64,000 bases of DNA. Source: Pseudomonas syringae (lineage in GTDB: Bacteria; Pseudomonadota; Gammaproteobacteria; Pseudomonadales; Pseudomonadaceae). Location of the stretch: positions 2,820,501 to 2,884,500 of the forward strand of contig NZ_CP066265.1 of assembly GCF_023278085.1 (NCBI RefSeq), in the 5' to 3' direction. Every line of letters begins with the position of its first letter. The stretch's first letter is position 1. The position numbers and the translations under genes are program-made. Of the stretch, positions 28,560 through 38,301 are shown piece by piece. A model generated the notes under the pieces. It searched no databases, was not told the DNA's origin, and was given only the letters and a program-made list of their open reading frames with translations.

Positions 28560-28869
28560 TTAGAACCTCGCCTGGTAAACCTTGATGCCACAAACTTTAT
28601 CCGGGCATTGCCGGCAACACCATCGGTGGCTATTAATAGTCGACATGCCTGTCATCGATTGTGTCCTGTGCGCTGCAGGTCGCAGCCAGACGGGGTCTGG
28701 AAGCCAGTAGGCAGAATGGCCGCCATTGTTCGCATGTCGACGAAACATTGCAAGCCATGTGGACATTCGATGGCACGGTGACTAATTTTCCCTGCGCCCG
28801 ACGCGCGTTTGCTCGTACTATCGCACCCTGCTCACGTCCTCAACCGACCAATGGCCCGAGATATCCCGT
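28560..28869. promoter_or_regulatory. Divergent promoter region of the oxidoreductase and LysR genes
   Basis: The 310-base gap carries no gene. LysR proteins usually bind such gaps at T-N11-A sites, but I could not single out a convincing one by eye. Confidence 0.4.
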
Positions 28870-29784
28870 ATGAATCGTAACGACCTGCGTCGTGTCGACC
28901 TCAATCTGCTCATCGTTTTCGAAACCCTGATGCATGAAAGAAGCGTGACGCGTGCGGCGGAAAAACTGTTCCTCGGCCAACCGGCTATCAGCGCTGCGCT
29001 CTCGCGCTTGCGCAGCCTGTTCGATGACCCATTGTTCGTGCGTACGGGGCGCAGCATGGAGCCTACCGCTCGCGCTACGGAAATCTTCGGCCTGCTCTCC
29101 CCGGCACTCGACTCCATCTCGACCGCCGTCAGCCGTGCCTCCGAATTCGACCCGGCCACCAGCACCTCGGTATTCCGCATCGGCCTGTCCGATGATGTCG
29201 AGTTCGCCCTGCTGCCCACCCTGCTCAAGCGCCTGCGCTCCGAAGCACCCGGGATTGTGCTGGTGGTCCGGCGGGTCAATTACATCCTGATGCCACCGCT
29301 GCTGGCCTCGGGCGAGATTTCCGTGGGCGTCAGCTACACCCAGGACCTGCCCGCCAACGCCAAACGCAAGGTCCTGCGCCGCAGCAAGCCACAGTTGCTG
29401 CGCGCCGACTCGATACCCGGCCCGCTAAGCCTCGACGACTTCTGCGCCCGCCCCCACGCACTGGTGTCATTCGCCGGCGACCTGAGCGGGTTCATCGACG
29501 AGCACCTGGAAAAACTCGACCGCAAACGCCACGTCGTCCTCGCCGTACCGCAGTTCAACGGCCTGGCCACACTGCTGACCGGCACCGACATCATCGCCAC
29601 CGTGCCGGATTACGCCGCGCAGGTGCTTACTGCCGCAGGAGGGGTTCGCTCCGAGGACCTGCCTATCGAGACTCGCACGTTTGAACTGCACATGGCCTGG
29701 AGGGGCGCGCAGGATAATGATCCGGGGGAGCGTTGGTTGCGGTCGCGGATTCAGATGTTTTTTGGGGATCCGGATAGTCTTTAG
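28870..29784 (+). CDS. LysR-family transcriptional regulator; its 3' end is an island integration site
   Basis: 304 residues. Helix-turn-helix in residues 8-65 (VDLNLLIVFETLMHERSVTRAAEKLFLGQPAISAALSRLR) and a periplasmic-binding-like effector domain. It is divergent from the oxidoreductase at 27537, its likely target. The last 30 bases of the gene, including the stop codon, are repeated at 40206-40235. The coding sequence is intact, so insertion restored the 3' end. Confidence 0.92.
   Translation: MNRNDLRRVDLNLLIVFETLMHERSVTRAAEKLFLGQPAISAALSRLRSLFDDPLFVRTGRSMEPTARATEIFGLLSPALDSISTAVSRASEFDPATSTSVFRIGLSDDVEFALLPTLLKRLRSEAPGIVLVVRRVNYILMPPLLASGEISVGVSYTQDLPANAKRKVLRRSKPQLLRADSIPGPLSLDDFCARPHALVSFAGDLSGFIDEHLEKLDRKRHVVLAVPQFNGLATLLTGTDIIATVPDYAAQVLTAAGGVRSEDLPIETRTFELHMAWRGAQDNDPGERWLRSRIQMFFGDPDSL
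29755..29784 (+). repeat. Left attachment-site repeat of the genomic island
   Basis: The 30 bases starting ATGTTTTTTGGGG and ending at the LysR stop codon TAG recur at 40206-40235 with one mismatch (A to G at position 14). A direct repeat at a gene 3' end, with integrase remnants on the island side, is the signature of site-specific integration. Confidence 0.75.
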
Positions 29785-30380
29785 GCGTCGTCGGGCAGGC
29801 TGTTTAGCTGATCATTTCTGCCTTCCACAAACCAAGGAGCTCCATTAACTTCCAGTGGATTGCTACATTGAGGGCACATCTAGGGGCATTCTGTGGATAG
29901 TTTGAAGGATGCCCCCAGCCTGAGGCCTTCGCGAAAATCAGTCACTGCTGCCAGAGTACGACACCACACTCCACGGATTTCGAGCCACGCACAGGACCAT
30001 TACCCATGAGCATTTGGGTATTGATTCCATCGTGCTCCAACTGCCGTTATCCCACCGGATGCCAGTCGCGCTGGGCGCTGTGCATGCGCGCGCGTGCAAC
30101 CGCTAGCGAAACGCTGCGACGCGGCCCAAGAAATATCACGTAACAGATACGCCCTCCTCTAACCACCGCCTAAACGCAGTCGAACCCCAGTTAATGCACA
30201 CGCCCCGCCGATTCATGAGCTCAGCGCATAACTCTATAGCAGCACATCGCAAAAATGTTCTGCGACTATCCAGGTCACTCATTGTGATGAGTACTGGCGA
30301 TGCTATAGCGCATCGGGCGAAGACCCGAACCGCCATACTGCCCAAGACTGAACCACTGCCGCTAGCCGGGAATAGAGCCG
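29785..30380. other. Island left flank without a recognisable gene
   Basis: About 600 bases with only short frames. I see no homology-bearing stretch; it may be remnant DNA between the attachment site and the pao fragment. Confidence 0.4.
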
Positions 30381-31006
30381 ATGGACGATGTGATAACAAT
30401 ATCCCGACGCAAATTTCTGATCGTGGGTGCAGTGATGGCAGCGACCGTAGCGCTTCCTCCTTTCATCAGTGTCGAAGCTAGCGCAGCCAACTTGGCGCGC
30501 ACTATCAATTCGGCACTCAGCCTCTCGGTGAATGGACAGGTTCACTCACTGGATGTCAACACCCGCACGACGCGTTGCGAGAAAACCTGAAGCTCACCGG
30601 GACCAAAAAGGGTTGTGATCACGGCCAATGTGGTGCCTGCACGGTGATTGCCGACGGCCGACGGATTAACGCGTGCCTAACCCTGGCGGTGATGCATGAG
30701 GGGTCGAAGATCACCACGATCGAAGGCTTCGGCACGCCGCGCAAATTGCATCCCATGCAAGCCGCGTTCGTCAAACACGATGGCTACCAGTGCGGTTATT
30801 GCACACCGGGGCAGATCTGTTCGGCGGTGGCTGTATTGGATGAGATTCGCCAAGGGATTCCCAGTCGTGCCAGCGCCAGCCTGATCGATAAGCCGCAATT
30901 GATCGCCAGCGAATTCCAGGAACGCATGAGCGGCAACATCTGCCGATGTGGTGCCTACTCCAACATCATTCAAGAAATCACCGAAGTCGCAGAGGTCAAC
31001 GCATGA
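30381..31006 (+). pseudogene. paoA: Aldehyde oxidoreductase iron-sulphur subunit (PaoA/YagT-like), frameshifted
   Basis: The N-terminal part (ISRRKFLIVGAVMAATVALP) carries a twin-arginine signal and reads to SLSVNGQVHSLDVNTRTT, then stops at RCEKT. The rest continues in another frame from RENLKLTGTKKGCDHGQCGACTV through CGYCTPGQICSAV to [12 protein letters not shown], the two 2Fe-2S clusters of molybdo-flavoenzyme small subunits. Comparing frames, about seven bases are missing near 30573, where LLDAL would be expected. The product would have fed electrons from the molybdenum subunit to FAD. It cannot be made whole. Confidence 0.8.
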
Positions 31007-31118
31007 GGCCCTTCATTCACTTACGTGCCAAATCCCCGGCGGAAGCCGATGCATTGGCGGCGCAGGTCAACGGCTCACGGTTTATCGCAGGTGGCACCAA
31101 CCTGCTGGACTTAATGAA
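31003..31118 (+). pseudogene. paoB: Truncated FAD-binding subunit of an aldehyde oxidoreductase (PaoB/YagS-like)
   Basis: An ATG overlapping the paoA stop opens [20 protein letters not shown]...[15 protein letters not shown], the start of the FAD-binding subunit of xanthine-dehydrogenase-type enzymes. After about 38 codons the sequence switches abruptly to integrase sequence near 31118. The remaining 280 or so residues and the molybdenum subunit (PaoC) are absent. Confidence 0.75.
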
Positions 31119-31939
31119 GCTAACCACTCCGCCCCGCTCAAGGCCAAGACCGCCAAAATCGAAACGCAGTTGCTCAATGAAGAGCGCACCTTCGAGTACG
31201 TAGCCATGCAGTGGCTTGCGTTCAAGTCTGCCGAACTGGTGACCAAGTCCATCTCGGGATTTAACGGAGCGCTGAACAACCACATCTTGCCTGCGATTGG
31301 TAAAAAACCGGTCAACGAGATCAAGTTGGAGCACATCACCACAATCATTAAGGAGTTGCGCCGCCAGCGCACCATAGCCATGGCCCGACGTGTGCGTACC
31401 ATTATCCGTGCCGTTCTGGGCTTTGCCGAGGGGCGCGGATGGGTGGAACGCAATGTGGCGCTCAGCAACATTGAGGAGTTGAAAATCCGTCATGTCGTGA
31501 CCAGCAACCCAGCGATCGAAAGGCCTGCAGACCTGGGTAGGTTTCTCCTTCGTCTGGATGACTGCAACGACGGCAGCGTTGCCGCCGCAATGCGCCTGCT
31601 GGTCATGTTGCCGGTCCAACCAGGCGAACTGGTGAAGATGCGCTGGGAAGATGTCGCCTTGGTAGGCGCCGATTGGCGTTATGTGGTGAGCAAGACCAAG
31701 CATCTTGATAAGAGCAAACACGTCGTGCCGTTGCCTGAACAAGCCTTGGTTCTTTTACGCGAGCTACATAAAACCCGCGTGGTGGATGAAGAAGGCAAGG
31801 CTTGGTGTTCGTCTCACCGACCTATCCGGGACGCCCCATAAACCCGACCTCCATGCTCACAACGTCGGGAAGCGGCTCAACAGTGGGTTGACTATTTAGA
31901 TCAGTTGCGGCAAAACGCTTCGCGAATAACCACAGATTG
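31119..31939 (+). pseudogene. P4-type tyrosine integrase, C-terminal two-thirds, degenerate
   Basis: From [26 protein letters not shown] the frame reads through the core-binding domain (ISGFNGALNNHILPAIGKKPVNEIKLEHI) and the first part of the catalytic domain to LPEQALVLLRELHKT. A frameshift near 31805 moves reading to FVSPTYPGRPINPTSMLT. A deletion then joins it to REAAQQWVDYLDQLRQN, the usual C-terminal tail. The N-terminal arm is missing, replaced by paoB, and most of the region with the catalytic His-Arg and Tyr is gone. It cannot be active. Confidence 0.85.
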
Positions 31940-32249
31940 ACGATACAGCGAATAAAAATCAGGAGATTGGAGCTGGAAACGAGACGTGCACTGGATTGTT
32001 TACTCGTTGATTTATATGAGTTTAATTTTATTACGATGATGCAAGAATACTTGATGATGTACTTGTTTTTTGAGCATAGGGTGGAGACGATTGTGGTGGA
32101 CCAAAACCCCACGCATCGAAAGTGAAGCCTACTCTATGTAAAGGTGGCAACCATGTCGCTCACAGTTTTCATCTCTAACCGCAACAGATCAGCAACCTAT
32201 CGGCAATCACTAGCCCGAGTATCTATCATATGATGGCATGCTCGCCTTG
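31940..32249. other. AT-rich gap in the island
   Basis: About 310 AT-rich bases between the integrase remnant and ptuB, with no supported gene. The 3' end of ptuB faces this gap; no clear terminator was seen. Confidence 0.4.
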
Positions 32250-33095
32250 TTATGCAATCAGCCCCCAAGAACGGAGGTAGAATCGCCTCATACCTGCAAA
32301 AGGCCGGTCGCTTTTCGCATGGCGGAGAATACGAAGTAAAAATTCCCGCCTTTTTTCGTCGGTGAAGTTTCCTTCTTGCAGCGCGAAAGCAAGAGTTTCT
32401 AACTCTTCGTAGGCAATCCAACGTAGACGCAACAACTCTTCGCGGTTGAGCCCAAGGATATCTTCAGCCGCTTTTACAGCTCGTTTTGAACGCACTGTAT
32501 TGGACTTTGGAATGAGCCATACCTCTTCTGTACTCGGAATTGCTTTCCAAGCGAAATAACGCTCGGGGTCGACTAAATATGGATTAATTAAGTCTGCGTT
32601 TTCTGATGCGTAAAAGGCTGCAACGGCTACGTCTGTAGTGATCGCGGGATCGGGGCACAGGCTCGCCAAAAGTGTCGTCAACTGTTGCGGATTCGTAGGT
32701 AATAACTGCGGAATGGTAGGCGGAGTTAGCCTCGCCCCCTTAACAGTAAAGGTGTCCCCCTTATAGCTCTGATTGCAAATTTGACAACTGAAGGTGTAGT
32801 TGTCATAGCAGTATGCAAGCCACCAATACTCGCTTTTAGGGCGGAAATGCTCCACATCACCATGCGCAACCACAGCAGTATCAGCCTCACAGTAGGCACA
32901 CTTACTATGAGACTCGGTCTTTAGCTGTACCTTTGCCTTGCTCCAAGCTTGACGTTTTTTTGGCTTAAAATCCACTTTGCCTGTAGCGCCATCGCCGTAG
33001 TAAAACTGCAGCAGCTTTCCAAGTTTTTTTTGGAGCATGGCGCCAGTAAAACCTTTCAAGTGCCGCCCGCTCCGCGTCCGCGACAGTTGTATCAT
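32250..33095 (-). CDS. ptuB: HNH endonuclease, Septu PtuB-like
   Basis: 281 residues. The HNH/zinc core is CAYCE (Cys66, Cys69), GDVEHFRPKSEYWWLAY (His83) and SCQICNQSYKGDTF (Cys104, Cys107, Asn108), the layout of PtuB-type nucleases. Its start overlaps the stop of the ATPase gene by four bases. A two-gene AAA-ATPase plus HNH operon is the Septu anti-phage system, in which the pair cuts nucleic acid after infection. No reverse transcriptase or ncRNA is adjacent, so a retron version is unlikely. Confidence 0.8.
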   Translation of the reverse strand: MIQLSRTRSGRHLKGFTGAMLQKKLGKLLQFYYGDGATGKVDFKPKKRQAWSKAKVQLKTESHSKCAYCEADTAVVAHGDVEHFRPKSEYWWLAYCYDNYTFSCQICNQSYKGDTFTVKGARLTPPTIPQLLPTNPQQLTTLLASLCPDPAITTDVAVAAFYASENADLINPYLVDPERYFAWKAIPSTEEVWLIPKSNTVRSKRAVKAAEDILGLNREELLRLRWIAYEELETLAFALQEGNFTDEKRREFLLRILRHAKSDRPFAGMRRFYLRSWGLIA

Positions 33096-34420
33096 TTAAC
33101 GACCCCTAGCTCCTTGACCACGGCAGTCAGCTTCTTGGCGGAAATAGTCCGACGCTTACCATCCTTGGTCATGGAGGCATTTATGTCTTTAAGCAGTTCG
33201 ATCTGCTCTTTCGCATACTCGGGAATGGCATCCCAGTTTGGAGCGTCTCTGAGTACCTTCTGCATGTTCTGCAGCTGCTGAAGCTCGTCGGTGTTGAGAG
33301 CCGTCTTCTTAATGCTGAGATTTCGCACGACGTTGCGTGCGTTCTCCACGGAGACTGAGTCCATCGTCGTCAAGCCAAACATCGGGCTCATCAGCAACTG
33401 ATGCAGCATCATATTGCGGGGCTCCCCAACAAACGGCATCAATGTGGGCAAGTGATTTTCGCCCTCCCGACGAATGACATAAAGCTCGCCCTCTCCACTC
33501 TGTTGAGCGGTCAATGCAGAGTGCGTGGTTGCGATGAACTGAAATTTGGGCAATGTAATTGATAGAAACTCAACTAGCTGACGCCTCCAAGTAGGGTGTA
33601 GATGCAAATCGATTTCGTCGATGAGCAAAACGCCTCTCGTAGAAAGAGGATCCTTCCGATCAGGGAAAGCTTCGGTGATTCGATATAGAAGGTCACCGCA
33701 CCAGGCGGCCATATTCTGGTAACCGTCAGAAAGCTGGCTAAGGGGAACATCTCCGTCTACGGTTTTGAAAATAATTTGCCGTAATTCTCGGTCAATATGG
33801 GAGAACTGCATGTCTGGCAGCAGTTGGTTCAAGGCTCGGCGCACAGCGTCCATCGAACTCTGCCCCTTGCGGTACTCAAGATCCATCGCCCACTGCTCCA
33901 AAGAAATCAGGACTGCATCCGACGAGAACATCGTTGCGACCCCCTGCGCACGTGGCACGCGTGAGCGCTCGTCAGGGAATGTAGACCTGGACTTTGCTGC
34001 GGTTGGACGTCGTGAGACCCCATAACCTAGTACAAAATAGTTACGCTCCGCCTTCGAAAGGGCAGCGTCCAAGGCTTCTAAAGAAGAGTGATTTCGCGTG
34101 AAAATTTGCCGGAGACCGTCGCCACGATTGATTTCCAACGCGATCTCGCGGGTTTCCCCCTTGGCCGTGACTAACGTCCCTTTGATCACGCATTTGTTAG
34201 CCCCGTTGCGTATCCAAGCATCGGGCTCACCCAGAAGGTCAGGCAGAGCCTCACTGCCGGCGAGCAATAGCGCAATGGCGCGCAGTGCAGAACTTTTGCC
34301 GCAGCCGTTTTCACCCAACAGCAGCGTCCATCGGCGGGCGCCAGCACCCTTCGACCGGAAATCAAGGTCCAGAGACTTTATTGAACGCACGTTGCTTAAC
34401 GAGACTTGTAACAGAAACAT
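33092..34420 (-). CDS. ptuA: ABC-type AAA ATPase, Septu PtuA-like
   Basis: The start is set at ATG 34420 (GAGAGG 7 bases upstream), giving 442 residues; a longer frame begins at 34528 without support. It opens VSLSNVRSIKSLDLDF, then Walker A GENGCGKSS (36-44), an ABC-like signature LSDGYQN (230-236), Walker B GVLLIDEIDLHLHP and an H-loop FIATTHSALT. This SMC/OLD-type arrangement fits PtuA. The helical C-terminus (residues 340-442) probably binds PtuB. It is translationally coupled to ptuB. A role in phage defence is inferred from the family. Confidence 0.85.
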   Translation of the reverse strand: MFLLQVSLSNVRSIKSLDLDFRSKGAGARRWTLLLGENGCGKSSALRAIALLLAGSEALPDLLGEPDAWIRNGANKCVIKGTLVTAKGETREIALEINRGDGLRQIFTRNHSSLEALDAALSKAERNYFVLGYGVSRRPTAAKSRSTFPDERSRVPRAQGVATMFSSDAVLISLEQWAMDLEYRKGQSSMDAVRRALNQLLPDMQFSHIDRELRQIIFKTVDGDVPLSQLSDGYQNMAAWCGDLLYRITEAFPDRKDPLSTRGVLLIDEIDLHLHPTWRRQLVEFLSITLPKFQFIATTHSALTAQQSGEGELYVIRREGENHLPTLMPFVGEPRNMMLHQLLMSPMFGLTTMDSVSVENARNVVRNLSIKKTALNTDELQQLQNMQKVLRDAPNWDAIPEYAKEQIELLKDINASMTKDGKRRTISAKKLTAVVKELGVVK

Positions 34421-34976
34421 TGTAGAACCTCTCCCACTTTGGGATCGTTGTGACCCCTTAGCGACCGACTTGCTCGTTGGGCGTGCAGAATTCAAAAAAG
34501 CATAGTGAATTCGAACGCCAACGGCCAAACACAGAGTTTCTCACATCTTAGCAGTCCGCTGTTGTAACAGCGCGATTGGTTCATAACCCCGTCAGATCTC
34601 CTTCAGTCTCAAGCTCATCCTCAACCGAATTGCCTCTGCTCGACTCATCCGCGCCCAAGATTGGAAAAGGTAATGACTGCTCAGCGCTTGGTGCGTAGGG
34701 TTGCCCATAAAATGGGGCTGCCTATGACTCACCACATTTTCTGTAGCCTTACCCCAAAAAGTTCAGCAACCCATCACGAGCCATCAAAAAGCCACCTATA
34801 CTCATGTAGATTAAAAATACCAAACCCTATCGCCCGCGTCAGTAGGCTGTAAGGGTTAAGGGGGTTGCGGTGAATTGAAATATGCGAGAGATGGCTTGCA
34901 CCCGGTTATTCGAGTCCAGGAATCGCTCCGACGCTATTCGCTTGCGCTGATGCCAATAACATCCAGAGGTTAGGGA
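34421..34976. other. Island gap with divergent promoters of ptuA and the exported protein gene
   Basis: About 550 bases with no supported gene. The promoter of the Septu operon must lie here. No retron-like structured RNA is evident by eye. Confidence 0.35.
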
Positions 34977-36865
34977 ATGCAGATGCGCTTATCATGGATT
35001 GTGGCTGCGGTTTTGCTTGGTTGTGCGGGCCCACTACCAGTCCTTGCCCAGGACTCGTCAGCAGAAGAGACTGATTTGCGCGCGCCGGGAGCGCAGGTCC
35101 CGGCGGCGCAAGAATGGTGGCGCACCGCAGAAGTGGACGGCAAACAGCTGCCAGTATTGACCGAACCATGGTTCGATACGTTACGAAAGGCTAAAGCAGG
35201 CCACTATGACAAAGCCACGGGTATCCTGTGGAGTGAACCCGATCGAACAAAAATCTCCCCCCCTGTCGCTCTGAATACAGCCCAGAATTACTGTCAACGT
35301 TTGGACAGTCGCCTGCCAACACGCCACGAAATGGATTCCATCCAAGATGTCCGGCGCGTGGCTCCTACGATTGATCTAGCGGTTATGACAGGTGCTGTCT
35401 CCGCGCCGTATTGGACGATGACCCCAACACGTCATGAGGGTACATCTAATTGGGTGGTAAATCTGTCGGATGGGAGGGCCTACGAAGTTAATGTGGCTAA
35501 GTCCCTCGCCAATTTTTTCTGTGTCTTTGATTTTCGTGCCCCCCCTCCTGCCGTCCATTATGCCGATCAAGATTTAACGGTTATGGACAACGCGACTGGG
35601 CTGGTCTGGCAAAAAGACACAGTGACTGCTCTCGACTACCATGCCTTAGCTGATACATGCGTTGGCTCCACGATCAGCGGAAAACAATGGCGCGTTCCTA
35701 CATGGAAGGAGCTCTCCTCGTTACTCAGTGCTGCTTATAAAGCCCCCTATTTGGATCCGCTGTTTCGTGGCGAGACAGCGCTAGTGAGTAGTACGCCGGC
35801 CGTCGAGCGTGGACTTAACTTTCGTTATGTGAACTTTCAGACGGGTACAAGCGGTGCAGCAATGCTGTCGGCAACCCGCTGCGTGGAACAGGCTTTGCCG
35901 AAATCGGTAACGTCAGGGCGGACATTCAAGGGCAACGTGTCGATCAGCGGACCGGACCCAGTCCTTGGCGCTCGCGCACTCCAACAGCTTGAGGCTGGCA
36001 TGTACGCGGTGATTGACGGGAATCTGGAAATCACCGGTGTCTCCAGTGCGTCCATCATTTTGCCTTACCTCAGAAAGGTCACGGCAATATCGTACTGAAC
36101 AACATGAAGGCGAGCTGGCTGTCATTTCCAGCGCTTGAAACAGTGGGCGGCTCAGTCGAAATAGCCGAAAACGCAAAACTGTCAGCCCTATGGATGCCGT
36201 CACTTACCGCGGTGGACGGATCGTTCGCCATCACGCGTAATCCTCAGCTCGGTGCGTCGCAGCCCGCTGGAGATGCAGAGCACGTCATCTCGGTGGACCT
36301 GCCCGCTCTGCAACGTATAGGCGGCGACTTCACCCTGGAGTTCAACACGCAGTTGAAGTCACTGACCCTTTATAAACTGCGAGAGGTAGGGCGAGGTCTA
36401 GGGATCGTGTCCAATACTGCGATGTGGCAAATAGTAATGACTAGCCTGGGCTCCGTTGGACTGGCTTGTCGGAACCATGATGATTTCTGTGGTGACCTTT
36501 CTATTCAGAACAACGGTCGACTGGTGGGGGTATTTCTACCAGCGCTCGCCACCCTTCAGTACGATTTCAGGGTAAGTGGCAATTCGGCTCTGGTGACCCT
36601 GCAGGAGCGTATACAGAGCGTTTCTGGCTTTTATGCGCAAGATAATAAGAGTCTCTGTGAGCGCAAGACCCTTGACCCAATCTTGTCGCGTATGTGGAAA
36701 CTCGGCCGTTTCCCCGATAAGGTCTCAATTCAAAGAAACAGTACCCAGGAGGGCTGCGCTACTCGGTGTCCGAATGAGTCGGCAGGCGTGTGCCAAATCT
36801 TTGAGGACAAAACATCGCATCGAAGTTCCACCGAGGCGCGCCAACCCGGCGACGGAGTGTTATAG
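34977..36865 (+). pseudogene. Exported DUF1566/L-domain-like protein with a single-base frameshift
   Basis: ATG 34977 has GAGG 7 bases upstream and encodes a signal peptide (RLSWIVAAVLLGCAGPLPVLA). Two DUF1566-like modules follow: GHYDKATGILWSEP ... RLPTRHEMDSIQDV, and VMDNATGLVWQKDT ... WRVPTWKELSSLL. Then come repeats like the receptor L-domain (GNLEITGVSSASIILPYLRKV). The frame ends at 36098, but the next repeats continue in another frame as GNIVLNNMKASWLSFPALETVGGSVEI and on to 36865. The offset fits loss of one base near 36079 (GTCACG for GTCGACG). Such proteins are probably surface- or periplasm-located; function unknown. Confidence 0.7.
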
Positions 36866-37228
36866 ATTCATGGCCTCACGCTCAAACTGAACTAGACCTC
36901 AAAGCGCATTGAAGTTATGACTCGTGTTCGAGCTTCTAATGATTCGTTTGACTGGTAGCTGTCGAAAATCTCCCCTTTAACACATGGGCCAAAAAATTCG
37001 GACTGACGATAGATCCTCTTTAAGAACGAGACAATCGCGCGGCCAGCTCATGCTACGCCAATGTCCGCTGACGCTTGTTAGCAACAAGCCCAGGTAGCCC
37101 CGATCTTCAAGGCTACGCCGCCGCTCCTGCAGCGCTGACCTCGCCAGTTCGCTCACTGCGTCCCCCGCGCGAACGCTCATCGCTCCTTGATGATGGATGC
37201 CCTCCCCTACCCAGATCTAACGATCCAC
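36866..37228. other. Island gap without a recognisable gene
   Basis: About 360 bases; only short frames, no family motif seen. Confidence 0.35.
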
Positions 37229-37278
37229 AACCCCAACGGGACTCACGTCCCTTCGGGGTTCGGTGTGTCTCGTTTTTT
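37229..37278 (+). terminator. Two-part hairpin followed by T6, attenuator-like
   Basis: AACCCC (37229-37234) pairs with GGGGTT (37255-37260). Inside it GGGAC-TCAC-GTCCC forms a second stem, and CGGTGTGTCTCG then TTTTTT follow. A GGAGG site and start codon come 13 bases later, so it could act as a cis-regulatory terminator for the small frame at 37301. Confidence 0.5.
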
Positions 37279-37300
37279 GCTCATCCTCTGGAGGCACAAA

Positions 37301-37468
37301 ATGACCACTGAATCGCCCCTTGGTTTCGTAGAAGCCTCCAAGCCCAGTAAACCAATTACGCGGATGCAAATATTTGGTCGAAGACAGCCGATCAGAGTCG
37401 CTGCTCTCGAGCGAAAGCGGATTAGCTTGTCCTTGATGAGCCATGCACCCTCCCTCCAGATCCAATGA
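37301..37468 (+). CDS. Small 55-residue hypothetical protein
   Basis: The ATG at 37301 has a strong GGAGG site 6 bases upstream. The product begins MTTESPLGFVEASKPSKPIT and is basic, with no family I recognise. A good ribosome site behind a terminator-like hairpin is the only support. It could equally be the surviving 5' end of a larger gene. Confidence 0.35.
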   Translation: MTTESPLGFVEASKPSKPITRMQIFGRRQPIRVAALERKRISLSLMSHAPSLQIQ

Positions 37469-37774
37469 GGAGTTACACCATAAGCGTCTGGTGAAGTCGT
37501 CTGGACAAAGCAAATGGTCTAAATACGATCAGATTTCACGAAAGAGTGACTCGCCAGTTTGCATTTTCGGTTATTGACACAGTGCTCAAATCTCCAGATT
37601 ATCAATCAATGACCCCTACAAATCTCGTTAGCATGATGCTCCCCTTGATGACTGCCTTTGGCGGGCCATAGGGCGATGCGCGCTTAGAACAGAAGCATCG
37701 ACCATAAGCCCCGCCAGAAATGGATGGGGCTTTTTCATTCCCCTTCCAACTCGTTGATGACAAGGAGAGTGAAA
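37469..37774 (+). terminator. Gap holding a terminator-like hairpin (37706-37732) before the acetyltransferase gene
   Basis: AAGCCCC (37706-37712) and GGGGCTT (37726-37732) pair, followed by TTTC. It ends 42 bases before the acetyltransferase start and may terminate upstream transcription or act as an attenuator. A very short frame ending TAFGGP-stop lies about 40 bases upstream of it. The rest of the gap shows nothing. Confidence 0.55.
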
Positions 37775-38296
37775 ATGCTGTTGATTCGCCCAGCCAAACG
37801 TACTGACGCCGAGGCCGCGTTAGATATACGCCTCCAGGCGATCCGGCATCAATGCATTACCGTCTATACCGCTGAGCAAGTAATGGCGTGGACTGATGTG
37901 CCGCTCACAGACCGATATCGGGCTTGGGTGGAAAAGGAGTACCACGTTGCCTGGTTGGGCGAGACACCGGTCGCAACAGGTCTGATTGATTTTCAATCTG
38001 GAGAGATAGGCGCTATTTTCGTTTTGCCTGCATTCATGGGACAGGGGATTGGCAAGGCAATGCTCCTATACCTTGAGCGACTGGCCTTTAAAGCCGGAAT
38101 CGTCGACATCCATTTAGATGCTACCCCTAACGCAACCGCGTTCTACCGTCGGTGTGGCTATCACGCAGATAATCAAGCTATCTATACCTCGCCCTCCGGT
38201 CTTGAGCTGGCTTGTACACCGATGCGGAAACAGTTGGCCAGTGAAGAGCTAATGGACGTCACGCGGGCGACAAGCAGGCTGCCAAACTCAGGCTGA
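37775..38296 (+). CDS. GNAT-family N-acetyltransferase
   Basis: 173 residues from ATG 37775, with GGAGAG 7 bases upstream. It starts LLIRPAKRTDAEAALDIR and has the acetyl-CoA motif AIFVLPAFMGQGIGKAMLLYLERLA, then LDATPNATAFYRRCGY, the typical GNAT core. The substrate is unknown. It is cargo of the island, just outside the IS66 remnant. Confidence 0.88.
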   Translation: MLLIRPAKRTDAEAALDIRLQAIRHQCITVYTAEQVMAWTDVPLTDRYRAWVEKEYHVAWLGETPVATGLIDFQSGEIGAIFVLPAFMGQGIGKAMLLYLERLAFKAGIVDIHLDATPNATAFYRRCGYHADNQAIYTSPSGLELACTPMRKQLASEELMDVTRATSRLPNSG

Positions 38297-38301
38297 GTAA
38301 G

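Noticed and set aside
32250..34976. Retron-associated Septu effector pair
   Set aside because: No reverse transcriptase gene and no msr/msd-like structure is visible on either side.
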